Positions 49,788 through 58,697 of a DNA stretch of 64,000 bases are shown piece after piece; position 1 is the stretch's first letter, and each line of letters begins with the position of its first letter. Source of the stretch: JBOZRQ01 sp050789255. GTDB taxonomy: Bacteria; Bacillota; Sulfobacillia; Symbiobacteriales; Symbiobacteriaceae. The translations under genes were made by a program, and so were the position numbers. The notes beneath the pieces are model-generated. The model made no database searches. It was not told the DNA's origin and saw nothing but the letters and a program-made list of their open reading frames with translations. Where the stretch lies: NCBI GenBank assembly GCA_050789255.1, contig JBOZRQ010000050.1, positions 1 to 64,000 of the forward strand, in the 5' to 3' direction.

Positions 49788-51608
49788 TTAGGCGTCCCCC
49801 CTTTCCAGGAGCGCAAGGGCCTCTGCCGGGGAAGCGTTACCGCCCGCCGGTCCATCCTCGCGGTCCTTGAACTGGATCTCATAGATGGACCGGTAGGCGC
49901 CGTTCTTGGCGAGCAGGCTCTCGTGGTTCCCCCGCTCGACCACCTCGCCGTTCTCCAGCACGAGGATCTCGTCGGCGTGCTTGAGGCTGGAGAGCCGGTG
50001 GGCGATCACGAAGGTGGTGCGGCCCTTCATCAGGTTCTTCAGGCCCAGCTGAATCTCGTGCTCCGTCTCCATGTCGACGGCCGCCGTGGCGTCGTCGAGG
50101 ATCAGGATGCGCGGGTTGTTCAGGATCGCACGGGCGATGGCGATGCGCTGCTTCTGACCGCCGGAGAGGCCGAGGCCACGCTCGCCGACCACGGTCTCAT
50201 AGCCCAGCGGCGTCTCGGAGATGAAGCCGTGCGCCTGGGCGAGCTTCGCCGCTGCGATGATCTCCTCCATGGTGCAGTCGCGCCGGCCGTAGGCGATGTT
50301 CTCCTTGATGGTGGCCGACCAGAGGAAGGTCTCCTGCAGCACGATGCCGATCTGGCTGCGCAGGTCGTAGATGTTGATGTTGCGGACATCGACCCCGTCG
50401 ACGGTGACCCGGCCGGCCGTAACATCGTAGAAGCGGGGGATCAGGTTGACCAGGGTGGACTTGCCCGAGCCGGTGGTGCCCAGCAGGGCGATGACCGATC
50501 CGGGCGGGGCGTCCAGGTTGATGCTCTTGAGCGCCGGGAACTGGGCGACCTCGCCGCTGTCGGGGCGGGGCGACTCGTACTGGAAGGTGACATCCTCGAA
50601 GCGCACGTGGCCGGCCATCTCTGGCATCGCCTTGGCGTTCGGGGCGTCCGCCACCTCAATGTGGGTTTCAAGCAGCTCAACCAGGCGCTCGCCGGAGGCG
50701 ACGGCCTGAATCATGTTGTTGATCTGATAGCCGATCTCTCGCATCGGCCAGATCCAATACCAGATCAGGCTGAAGAAGGCGACCAGCTTGCCGATGGAGA
50801 GCTCCCCGTTCAGCACCATCTTGCCGCCGTACCAGAGCAGCAGGGTGATCGCCAGGTTGCTGAGCAGTTCGATGAGCGGGAAGAAGGAGGACCACAGGCT
50901 GGAGGCGTCGAGGTTGGTCTTGACGTACTCCCGGTTGCGGCTCGAGAACTTGCCCACCTCGAAGCCTTCCCGGGCGAAGGACTTGACCGTGCGCATGCCG
51001 TTGAGGTTCTCCTGGGTGGCCGTGGTCAGGTTCGAGAGCGACTCCCGGATCTTGGTGAAGGCCGGGTGAACCACCCTCTCGAATCGCAGCACCACGATCA
51101 GCAGTAGGGGCATGGTCGCCAGGGTGACCAGGGTGAGTTTGACGCTCATGGAGAGCATCAGCACCAGGCTGAAGACGGTCATGAACAGGGTGTCCATCAG
51201 GTGGATGAACCCGAAGGAGAGGAACTGCCGGAAGGCCTCGGTATCCGCCGTCACCCGCGACATCAGGTCGCCGGTCTTGGCGTTGTCGTAGAATTTGAAG
51301 TGCAGGTACTGGAGCTTGTCGTACATGGCGTTGCGCAGATCGTAGGTGGCGTTCTGCCCGAAGATCTGGCCCAGGTACTGACGGCCGAAGTTGAAGACCG
51401 ACCGTACCGCAGCGACAGCGATGACGCCCAGGGCCCAGTACGGCAGTTCCTCAAACCGCCGCTCCCGGATAACCCGGTCGATCAACTGCTCAAGGAGCCA
51501 GGGCCGGACCAGGCCCACCAGCGTGAGGATGCCCATGGAGGCCAGCCCGGCGATCCCCCACCCGATGTAAGCCACGTAGAAACGTTTAAGTTTAGCGAAG
51601 ACTCCCAT
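49788..51608 (-). CDS. yheI: heterodimeric ABC exporter subunit, YheI-like, degenerate Walker B
   Basis: 606 aa: transmembrane domain (about 1-310) and nucleotide-binding domain with Walker A LLGTTGSGKST, canonical signature GLSGGQKQRIAIARA and Walker B ILILDDATAAVD. The catalytic Glu is replaced by Asp, the hallmark of the degenerate half of asymmetric exporters. The ATG at 51608 is preceded by AAAGGGGTC. The stop directly abuts the start of its partner, so expression is coupled. Confidence 0.88.
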   Translation of the reverse strand: MGVFAKLKRFYVAYIGWGIAGLASMGILTLVGLVRPWLLEQLIDRVIRERRFEELPYWALGVIAVAAVRSVFNFGRQYLGQIFGQNATYDLRNAMYDKLQYLHFKFYDNAKTGDLMSRVTADTEAFRQFLSFGFIHLMDTLFMTVFSLVLMLSMSVKLTLVTLATMPLLLIVVLRFERVVHPAFTKIRESLSNLTTATQENLNGMRTVKSFAREGFEVGKFSSRNREYVKTNLDASSLWSSFFPLIELLSNLAITLLLWYGGKMVLNGELSIGKLVAFFSLIWYWIWPMREIGYQINNMIQAVASGERLVELLETHIEVADAPNAKAMPEMAGHVRFEDVTFQYESPRPDSGEVAQFPALKSINLDAPPGSVIALLGTTGSGKSTLVNLIPRFYDVTAGRVTVDGVDVRNINIYDLRSQIGIVLQETFLWSATIKENIAYGRRDCTMEEIIAAAKLAQAHGFISETPLGYETVVGERGLGLSGGQKQRIAIARAILNNPRILILDDATAAVDMETEHEIQLGLKNLMKGRTTFVIAHRLSSLKHADEILVLENGEVVERGNHESLLAKNGAYRSIYEIQFKDREDGPAGGNASPAEALALLERGDA

Positions 51609-51815
51609 ACAAGACCCCTTTCTCCCTCTCACTGCCTATCAGACAAACTTCGTCCCGCAGTCGGGAAAATCCTTCGCACCACGCATTATTGATGGCGTTG
51701 GTTATTGGGGGGAAACACGCGAACCTGCGATGATGCGCCCAAAACCTCCAAAGCAGGTATTTGATGTCTCTCCTTTGAATTAACAACCAGACTCTAAAAG
51801 AGGAGGCCTAGTCCG

Positions 51816-52874
51816 GTGCAGCGTTATGCTTGGCGTCGTACGGCCGCGATCTCCGTATGTGCGCTGCTTTTGACCGGCGCCCTGGCCGGGTGTGGTTCCA
51901 AGAAGCCCGCTTCGGGCGACGTTACCCCGGTGACGAATACCCCACCGGTCACAACCAATCCTGAGCCAGTGAAGCCCCCCGAGCCTGCAAAGCCGGTTGA
52001 CCCCCGGCCGGCGGCGAAGCTGCCGGGTGCGATCGGCATCATGGTAGAGAATAGCTTCCAGTCTCGGCCCCAAGCGGGCCTTGACAAGGCAGACCTGGTC
52101 TACGAGCTCGAGGCCGAGGGCGGCATTACCCGGTTCCTGGCGCTCTATTACCGGGAGACGGCTGAGAAGGTCGGCCCGGTCCGCAGCGCCCGCATGGGTT
52201 TCTACGACATTGCTGTGGCCCATGGGCTCCCCTACGCCCATGCCGGCGGCAACAACGACGTGCTGAAAACCCTTGCACAGGGACACGCTAATCTTCTGAA
52301 CATCGATGAAATCAACACCTGTGGTGGCTGCTTCTGGCGGAGCAACGACCGCGTGGCTCCGCACAACCTGTACACCAGCACCGACCGCATCGTCAACAAG
52401 GGCAAGGATGCCGGCTTTCAGCTAAAACCGCTCGCCGCCTATGCCGAGGGCGCAGCCATGCAGGGCGGCAAGCCCGTCACGGAGATCGCCTTCCACTGGG
52501 GCGGCGATTCCATGCGGGCCAGCTGGACCTGGAACGGCAAGCGCTATGAGCGCTTCCAGGAGTCCAAGCCCCATGTCATGGAGAGCGGCGCCCAAATTCA
52601 GGCCGACAACGTGGTCATGCTGTTCACCAGCTACAAGTGGGACCAGGCCGCCCAGTGGGGCGAAGGCCAGAACAACATCAGCATCGTGGGTTCCGGCTCG
52701 GGGTACCTCTTCCGCGATGGCCAGGCCTGGCCGATCACCTGGAAGAAGCCGGCCCGGGAGCAGCACTACACCCTGACCACCGCCGACGGCGCCCCCGTCC
52801 AGCTGGCGTATGGCCAAACCTGGTTCGAGGTGCTAAAGAGTAAGGATCATGTAACAAAGGGACTGCCCGAGTAG
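51816..52874 (+). CDS. YerB-type DUF3048 lipoprotein
   Basis: 352 aa. A lipoprotein signal ends LAGCGSKK, a Pro/Val/Thr-rich linker follows (about 32-65), then a DUF3048 domain (about 70-345) with GIMVENSFQSRPQAGLDKAD, YELEAEGGITRFLALYY and VGPVRSARMGF. The GTG start has AGGAGG nine bases upstream. In Bacillus the YerB family is membrane-associated and of unknown biochemical role. It is divergent from the ABC exporter genes. Confidence 0.9.
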   Translation: MQRYAWRRTAAISVCALLLTGALAGCGSKKPASGDVTPVTNTPPVTTNPEPVKPPEPAKPVDPRPAAKLPGAIGIMVENSFQSRPQAGLDKADLVYELEAEGGITRFLALYYRETAEKVGPVRSARMGFYDIAVAHGLPYAHAGGNNDVLKTLAQGHANLLNIDEINTCGGCFWRSNDRVAPHNLYTSTDRIVNKGKDAGFQLKPLAAYAEGAAMQGGKPVTEIAFHWGGDSMRASWTWNGKRYERFQESKPHVMESGAQIQADNVVMLFTSYKWDQAAQWGEGQNNISIVGSGSGYLFRDGQAWPITWKKPAREQHYTLTTADGAPVQLAYGQTWFEVLKSKDHVTKGLPE

Positions 52875-52948
52875 GAAACGCATGCACTGTGTCGAATCCC
52901 GTCGATACTCGGCGGGATTTTTGTCGGCATTTGAAAGGGAGGTCCAGA

Positions 52949-53560
52949 ATGCTACGGGCGGCAGCTCATCTCTACAAAATCTTCGGCCTGCCCGGAGCTG
53001 GACTGATCTTCTTCCTGGAGGGCATTGGCGTTCCGATCCCGGTGGAACTCCCCCTCGGCGTTGTCGGGCTGCGCATGGCAAGGGGCGAGAGCACCCACTG
53101 GGAGATCGTCCTGCTGATGTGGTTCACCACCGTTGCCGGCAATACGGCGGGCTACTTTCTGGGGTACTACGGGGGGCGCCCACTGGCGCTGAAGCTGCTG
53201 AGCTGGTTTCGCATCAAACAGGAGGTCTGGGACCGGATCGAAACCTGGTTCCGACGCCATGGCCTGAAGGTGGTCGTCGCTACCCGCTGGATCAACTGGG
53301 GCTTTGCCCAGAACATGTGGCTCAGCGGTATCACCCGGGTGCCCTTTGGGCGGTTCTTCCTGGTGATGGTGGTCAACGACTTCCTCTGGGCGGTGGCCTG
53401 GACCTGGGTCGCTCACACGGCAGTCTTCTACGTGCGCCGGAGCGGCCAGTTCCTCCACCACTCCACCTTGCGGGTCGGCCTTGCCGCCCTGGCAGTGGTG
53501 TCGGCGGGCGTGGGGATTTGGTACCTGGTCCGGTGGATCCGCAAGCGACGGGCAGCATAA
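52949..53560 (+). CDS. DedA-family membrane protein
   Basis: 203 aa with the DedA pattern: an N-terminal reentrant region FLEGIGVPIPVELPLGVVGL, TTVAGNTAGYFLGYYGG, and VATRWINWGFAQNMWLSGIT with the conserved Arg. Four or five membrane segments. Some family members act as phospholipid scramblases or flippases. The ATG at 52949 has GGGAGG nine bases upstream. Confidence 0.87.
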   Translation: MLRAAAHLYKIFGLPGAGLIFFLEGIGVPIPVELPLGVVGLRMARGESTHWEIVLLMWFTTVAGNTAGYFLGYYGGRPLALKLLSWFRIKQEVWDRIETWFRRHGLKVVVATRWINWGFAQNMWLSGITRVPFGRFFLVMVVNDFLWAVAWTWVAHTAVFYVRRSGQFLHHSTLRVGLAALAVVSAGVGIWYLVRWIRKRRAA

Positions 53561-53562
53561 GA

Positions 53563-53593
53563 AACGGCCATGGGCGATCTGCCCGTGGCCGTT
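53563..53593. terminator. bidirectional terminator between dedA and the EAL gene
   Basis: AACGGCCATGGGC pairs with GCCCGTGGCCGTT over five bases. Confidence 0.75.
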
Positions 53594-53595
53594 GT

Positions 53596-56319
53596 CTATG
53601 CCTTCTTATACTCGGCCAGGAACCCTCGGATCTTGTCGGCTGGCATCGGGCGGGCCAAGTAGTACCCTTGTGCCCGGTGGCAGCCCATCGCCCGAAGCAC
53701 AGCGACCTGATCCTCCGTCTCCACACCTTCAGCGGTTACAAAGGCCCGGCATGCCCGGGCCAGGGTCAACACCGCCTCGATGATCGCCGTATCGGTGGAG
53801 TTGCGGCCAATGCCGGCGACGAAAGACCGGTCCAGTTTGATCACATCGACCGGCAGGCGCTTGAGGTAGCTAAGCGAGGCGTAGCCCATGCCAAAGTCGT
53901 CCAACGCCACAGTCATGCCCCGGCCCCGCAGCTCCAGGAGGACCTGCCGGCTGGCCTCCAGGTCGGTTATCAGGTCGGTCTCGGTCACTTCCAGTTGAAG
54001 GCGGTGGGGGTCCAGCCCGGTCTCAGCCAGCACAGAATGAATGACACTGACCAACCGTGGGTCCCTGAACTGGCGGGCGGCCAGGTTAACGCTAACCCGG
54101 GGCGCCGTCCCGGAGGGCAGCGACCAGGTCAGCGCCTGCCGACACGCCTCCTCCAATACCCACCGTCCGATCGGCACAATCAGCCCTGTGTCCTCAGCCA
54201 GCGGAATGAACTCGCCCGGGGGAGTCCGGCCGAGCACCGGGTGCTCCCAGCGGATCAGCGCCTCCACTGCCTTAACGTACCCGCTGGTCAGGTCGAAGAC
54301 CGGCTGAAACTCGAGAAAGAACTCTTTGCGTTCCAAGGCCCGGCGGAGGTCGTTCTCCATCTCAAGGCGGCGTCGGACCCGCTCTTGCATGGCCGGGTCG
54401 AAGAGGACCCACTGCGCCTTCCCGTTCCGCTTGGCAGCGTACATGGCAATGTCCGCGTTGCGCACGAGGTCGTCCAGGCTCACCGGGGTCGACTCGACGG
54501 TGGCTAAGCCGATGCTGGGCTGGACAAAGATCTCGCCGCCGGACAGGGAGAACGGGGCGCCGAATGCGGCCAGAATGCGTTCCGCCACCTGTTGGGCCGC
54601 CTCGGGTCTGGCGTTTCCAAGCAACACCGCAAACTCGTCGCCGCCGAAGCGGGCCACGGTATCCCCCGAACGAACCGCCCCGGCAAGTCGGGCCGCAACC
54701 TCTCTCAGGAGGTAGTCGCCCTGGGTGTGGCCGAGGCTGTCGTTGACCGTTTTGAAGTTGTCCAAATCCAGCACCAGTACGGTGACGGGGGCGTTGGGCG
54801 AGCAGTTCATGGCAAGGCGCTCGCCCCGCTGAACGAAGAGCGCCCGGTTGGCCAGACCCGTCAGGTCGTCGTGGTAGGCCCGCTGTCGGAGCTGATCCTC
54901 AAGCTGCCTGCGCTCGGTGACATCGCGCAGGTTGAGCACCAGGCCGCCAATCTCCGGATCGGCGATCAGGTTGGTCACGGTGGCCTCCACGTAAAGCCAT
55001 GTGCCATCGCCATGCCGGGCCCGTCCCTCGGTGACGGCGTGGGCGCCGGTTGGGCGCCCGGCGAGGTCCGCCAAGAGGGCGGCCAGGGCCGAACGGTCTT
55101 CTTCGTGGACCCAGGTGGTCAGCGCCGAGCCCATCACCTGACTGGCAGCCACCCCGAAGATCTGCTCCACCGAGGGGCTGAGATAGGTAATCAACCCATC
55201 GGTATTCACAATGGTGATCACGTCAAAGGAGTGCTGGACAAGGGAGCGGAACCAAGCCTCCTTGCGACGGGCGAGGCTCTCGGACAGTAGCCCCCGGTTG
55301 GTGGCGGAGATCACCATGAACCGCATGACCATGAGCCCTGTCATGAGCAGATCGGCCATCAGGACGAGCGCTGTCCTGAGCCAGGACCCATGCCCCTGGG
55401 AGGAAAAAGCAAGCGCAGTGGGCCATATGCCTCCGAGTATGACGCCCAGGTATGGCACCAGGCTTTGGGGCGGATCCAGGTCCGAGCGATGGGCGCTCGC
55501 CGCAGGCTGGCCGAACGTGGCATGGGCTCGATTTGCACTGAGCGCCAACAGGAACATGGCCGGCAGGTAGAGTTGATCGGCCCAGGCGCCCGGCTGGTAC
55601 TTGCCGACCAACTCCAAGTACTTCCAGGCCAGGTCAGCGACAACCATGAGAAAGGAGCCGCCCACGATCAACATGAGCGGGTCGCCCCAGGTTCGGCGGC
55701 CGCGGAGCCAGGCCAGCGTGGCGCCGAAGAACAACGCCATGTCGCCGATCGGGTAGGAGAGGGAAAGCGCTGCCCGAAGCAGGTCGCTCTGCGCCAGCCG
55801 CACCAGGCCCTCCGCCAGTGCGAAGCCCATGACCCCCCAGCCCGCGATCACGGTAATGGCCACGTCGATGAGGAGCAACTGGCGCCCCGTGCCCGTGATG
55901 TCCCGGGTGGTCGGATACCTGAGCAAGCCCCAGAACATGAGGGGATAGAAAGCCATCATGCCCATCGATGCTAGGGCGGTCAGCGGGGCATTCCCCTGGA
56001 CCTGATAGTAGACCCAGAACAGGCACCCCAGGAAATAGGAGGCGTATGCTGCGGCCATGATCTGCCAGGGGCGCCGCTGCCGGTTCGTCAGGCCTTCACG
56101 GCGGGTGACCCGCCAGCTGAGGAGTACGGCCGCACCCATCAGGGGCGTCCGGAAGAGCACCCCGACGACGAACGACGCCACAGGGCCGCTCCATCCCAAG
56201 CTGTCCCAGGCGATCCCCAGCAGTACCCAAAGGGCCAGAATCAGGACCAGGCGATTGCCCCAGTCCTTTTGCCAGGCCCGACATTGCATCCACCAGGACG
56301 GGCCCCCTGCTGTATTCAC
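53596..56319 (-). CDS. membrane PAS-GGDEF-EAL cyclic-di-GMP enzyme
   Basis: About 907 aa. An N-terminal region of eight or nine membrane segments (about 15-340), a PAS domain (about 355-475, with SFDVITIVNTDGLITYLSP), GGDEF (about 480-640, with ARFGGDEFAVLL intact) and EAL (about 650-905, with YVKAVEALIRWEHP and EVTETDLITD). Both halves look catalytically competent, so it could make or degrade cyclic di-GMP. A GTG at 56319 is chosen over a TTG at 56340, which lacks a ribosome site. Confidence 0.88.
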   Translation of the reverse strand: MNTAGGPSWWMQCRAWQKDWGNRLVLILALWVLLGIAWDSLGWSGPVASFVVGVLFRTPLMGAAVLLSWRVTRREGLTNRQRRPWQIMAAAYASYFLGCLFWVYYQVQGNAPLTALASMGMMAFYPLMFWGLLRYPTTRDITGTGRQLLLIDVAITVIAGWGVMGFALAEGLVRLAQSDLLRAALSLSYPIGDMALFFGATLAWLRGRRTWGDPLMLIVGGSFLMVVADLAWKYLELVGKYQPGAWADQLYLPAMFLLALSANRAHATFGQPAASAHRSDLDPPQSLVPYLGVILGGIWPTALAFSSQGHGSWLRTALVLMADLLMTGLMVMRFMVISATNRGLLSESLARRKEAWFRSLVQHSFDVITIVNTDGLITYLSPSVEQIFGVAASQVMGSALTTWVHEEDRSALAALLADLAGRPTGAHAVTEGRARHGDGTWLYVEATVTNLIADPEIGGLVLNLRDVTERRQLEDQLRQRAYHDDLTGLANRALFVQRGERLAMNCSPNAPVTVLVLDLDNFKTVNDSLGHTQGDYLLREVAARLAGAVRSGDTVARFGGDEFAVLLGNARPEAAQQVAERILAAFGAPFSLSGGEIFVQPSIGLATVESTPVSLDDLVRNADIAMYAAKRNGKAQWVLFDPAMQERVRRRLEMENDLRRALERKEFFLEFQPVFDLTSGYVKAVEALIRWEHPVLGRTPPGEFIPLAEDTGLIVPIGRWVLEEACRQALTWSLPSGTAPRVSVNLAARQFRDPRLVSVIHSVLAETGLDPHRLQLEVTETDLITDLEASRQVLLELRGRGMTVALDDFGMGYASLSYLKRLPVDVIKLDRSFVAGIGRNSTDTAIIEAVLTLARACRAFVTAEGVETEDQVAVLRAMGCHRAQGYYLARPMPADKIRGFLAEYKKA

Positions 56320-56439
56320 CTGACCACCCTCGCCCAACAATACTTCACGCTGTAAATAATACCATAATGTAGGCGTTTGTGCCGCTTTCCTTCGCGTGAC
56401 TGGCTGGGAAATCTGCCAGGGGTCAGGCTCCTTGGTTGT

Positions 56440-57771
56440 TCACTGGGCTGGCCTCCAGACGGCGCCCGTGAGCCGCTCCCGGTTTGTACCGTCCGGGCGA
56501 ATGCGCATCAGGCGGCCGCTGTTCTGAACGTCCTCGTAGAGGATCCAGCCGGGGATAACCGTAATGCGGGCGGCCCGGTCAGAGGTGAGCAACTGCTCGT
56601 CGGTGCCGTCAACGCGTATCCGGTAAAGAGGGGCGCCGACGTAGGACCCGGCCGCGTAGTAGATCCAGCCCTGGTCGAGGTTGACCCAGGCCCGCTCGGG
56701 TCCGGCCAGGATGGGGCTGCTTTCGGAGCCGTCCAGGGCGGTGCGGGTCAGCTCGTAGGTGGGGTACCCCACCGGGTTGAAGTAGTAGAGCCCGCCGTTC
56801 CACAGGGCGAGATCCATTGCGTTGTGCGCAGCGATGCGCTGGTTCTCCGTGCCGTCGACCCGCATGCGCCACAGCTCATCGCCTTGATACCGGCCGCGAT
56901 AGTAGATCCAGCCCTCATGGACGATCAGCTCGCTGGTGACGACGTCGGTCAGCCGGGTGCGGCCCGTGCCGTCAAGGGCCACCGAGGAGAGCCGCTGCCC
57001 GTCGGTCCTGCTGATGAAGTAGAGCCTCTCTCCGGCGACAAGGAGGGCCGTCGGCTCCTCTGGCACGAGCACGGCCGGCTGGGTGCCGTCGAGCCGGACC
57101 TTGCGAATGACGGTGCCCGATCCTTGCTGCACGGCGTGGTAGATCCAGTCCCCTTGCACGTTGATGTGGAAGACCCACGGATCGTCGGTCAGGCGCTTCA
57201 CCTCGGACCCATCCAGCCGCATGCGGTAGAGCCGGCCCTGGTCAGCCAGGTTCGAGAAGAAGACCCAGTTGCCCTTGGTGGCTGCCCAGCCCCCGGTGTT
57301 CAGGTTGCCAAAGGTGTTGCCGAACGCGGGCGTCGGCGCCCGTTCCAGCCAGACGGCGTCGACCAGACCGACGGTGCGGGTGGCCGCGTCCCACTGGGCG
57401 CCCTGCCCCAGCGCCTCGGCGATGAAGCGCAGCGGCACCATGGTACGCCCTTCGGGGCTGATCTCGGCCCTGGTGTCGAGCTGGACCTCCCTGCCGTCGA
57501 CCAGAGCCCTTGCCTCCCCGATCCGCAGGGTGATGACCCGCGGCTCCTGGGTGATGGTGACGGTCTTGGTGTCCGGGTCCCAAGCGACCTTCGCCTTTAA
57601 CGCCTCAGCGATGAAGCGGGCGGGCACCAGGGTGCGGCCATCGTCGTTGATGTAGGCAGTGACCGAGGTCTCGCCGACCTTGACGGTCACCTCGTTGGGG
57701 GCTGCGGCTTGGGCTGAGGCGGTGAGCAGGAAGAGCAGCAGGGCTGCGGTGATGAAGCGCCGGTTTGGCAT
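56440..57771 (-). CDS. secreted stalk-domain (PF07833) plus DUF5050 propeller protein
   Basis: 443 aa. A signal peptide (about 1-22, AQA), two copper amine oxidase-like N-terminal motifs (YINDDGRTLVPARFIAEALK and ISPEGRTMVPLRFIAEALGQ), and a DUF5050 repeat region (about 150-440) with recurring blades (WVFFSNLADQGRLYRMRLDG, GDWIYHAVQ, GWIYYRGRYQGDELWRMRVD). It likely binds wall or surface components outside the cell. A TolB-like propeller without an evident active site. Confidence 0.88.
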   Translation of the reverse strand: MPNRRFITAALLLFLLTASAQAAAPNEVTVKVGETSVTAYINDDGRTLVPARFIAEALKAKVAWDPDTKTVTITQEPRVITLRIGEARALVDGREVQLDTRAEISPEGRTMVPLRFIAEALGQGAQWDAATRTVGLVDAVWLERAPTPAFGNTFGNLNTGGWAATKGNWVFFSNLADQGRLYRMRLDGSEVKRLTDDPWVFHINVQGDWIYHAVQQGSGTVIRKVRLDGTQPAVLVPEEPTALLVAGERLYFISRTDGQRLSSVALDGTGRTRLTDVVTSELIVHEGWIYYRGRYQGDELWRMRVDGTENQRIAAHNAMDLALWNGGLYYFNPVGYPTYELTRTALDGSESSPILAGPERAWVNLDQGWIYYAAGSYVGAPLYRIRVDGTDEQLLTSDRAARITVIPGWILYEDVQNSGRLMRIRPDGTNRERLTGAVWRPAQ

Positions 57772-57914
57772 GAGGGCTCGGCCTCCTGGGGTGAACTTGT
57801 CTCCCTCCCATTCTTGGACAAGGATTCACTAGGTGCAATAGTTCTTATATGCTACAGAAGTCGCACAGGGGAACAGAAACCAATCGCCAATTCTTTCTGA
57901 GGGGGGTACGACTG

Positions 57915-58322
57915 ATGCAGGTGATCTCTTGCAGTGCCCTGATTCTCAGCGAGGATGGCGCGAGGGTCCTGATTAGCCGGCGAAGCGAGGGCCGGCGGGT
58001 TGCGCCGGGGTTGTGGGAGGTGGTCGGGGGCCGGCTGGAGTTCGGCGAGGAGCCCGAGGCCTGCCTGCGCCGGGAGGTCCGTGAGGAACTGGCCGTCGAG
58101 GTTCTCGCCCCGAGGCTGTTTGGCGTATTCAGCTGCATCTCTCAGGTTGGGGAAGCCTCGGTTCACCTGGTATCGATTGTCTACACCTGCTCCATACAGG
58201 GTGCGTTGTCCCCGTCCCCTGCGGAGATTGCTGAACTGCGCTGGGTGGGACCGGACGACCTGGATGGACTGGTGTTCGCGGCGAACTGCCGGGAGCGTGT
58301 GCAGGCTTACTTCAACCGATAG
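57915..58322 (+). CDS. Nudix hydrolase
   Basis: 135 aa with Nudix box GGRLEFGEEPEACLRREVRE followed by EL and the motif end. All key Glu residues are present. The ATG at 57915 follows GAGGGGGGTAC. Cleaves a nucleoside-diphosphate-linked substrate; which one is not clear. It is separated from the zinc-ribbon gene by 15 bases. Confidence 0.88.
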   Translation: MQVISCSALILSEDGARVLISRRSEGRRVAPGLWEVVGGRLEFGEEPEACLRREVREELAVEVLAPRLFGVFSCISQVGEASVHLVSIVYTCSIQGALSPSPAEIAELRWVGPDDLDGLVFAANCRERVQAYFNR

Positions 58323-58337
58323 CAGGAGGGCGGGGCC

Positions 58338-58625
58338 ATGTCTGACCCACAAGAGCAGCTTTTCCTTGAATACGACAAGCGGCGTGTACGGCGCAGACTG
58401 CTCGGGATCGCCTGGTTCATATTTATCGTGGCGGGCGGGCTGGGGTTTGGCGCCACCGGCCTGGAAGGCACGGGGCGGTATGTAGTGATGGGGACCTGGA
58501 TGCTCGTAGGTGTGGCCCTCGTTTGGGCCTCCTGGCGGAACTGGCGCTGCCCGGCTTGCGACGGGGCGCTGGACCGGGACGAGCCCCGGCACTGTCCGCA
58601 CTGCGGGGCGAGGCTGGTTCCTTGA
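58338..58625 (+). CDS. small membrane protein with C-terminal zinc ribbon
   Basis: 95 aa: a basic start, two membrane helices (about 22-40 and 48-66) and a zinc-ribbon tail CPACDGALDRDEPRHCPHCG. Cotranscribed with the Nudix gene. Function unknown. Confidence 0.75.
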   Translation: MSDPQEQLFLEYDKRRVRRRLLGIAWFIFIVAGGLGFGATGLEGTGRYVVMGTWMLVGVALVWASWRNWRCPACDGALDRDEPRHCPHCGARLVP

Positions 58626-58656
58626 ATTACCGGAGCCAGCGGTCAGGTGAGCAGAA

Positions 58657-58694
58657 AAAGGCTCCGGGCGGGGTCGTCCCTCGCCCGGAGCTTT
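58657..58694. terminator. bidirectional terminator
   Basis: AAAGGCTCCGGGCG pairs nearly fully with CGCCCGGAGCTTT, with T runs on both strands. Confidence 0.8.
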
Positions 58695-58697
58695 CTG

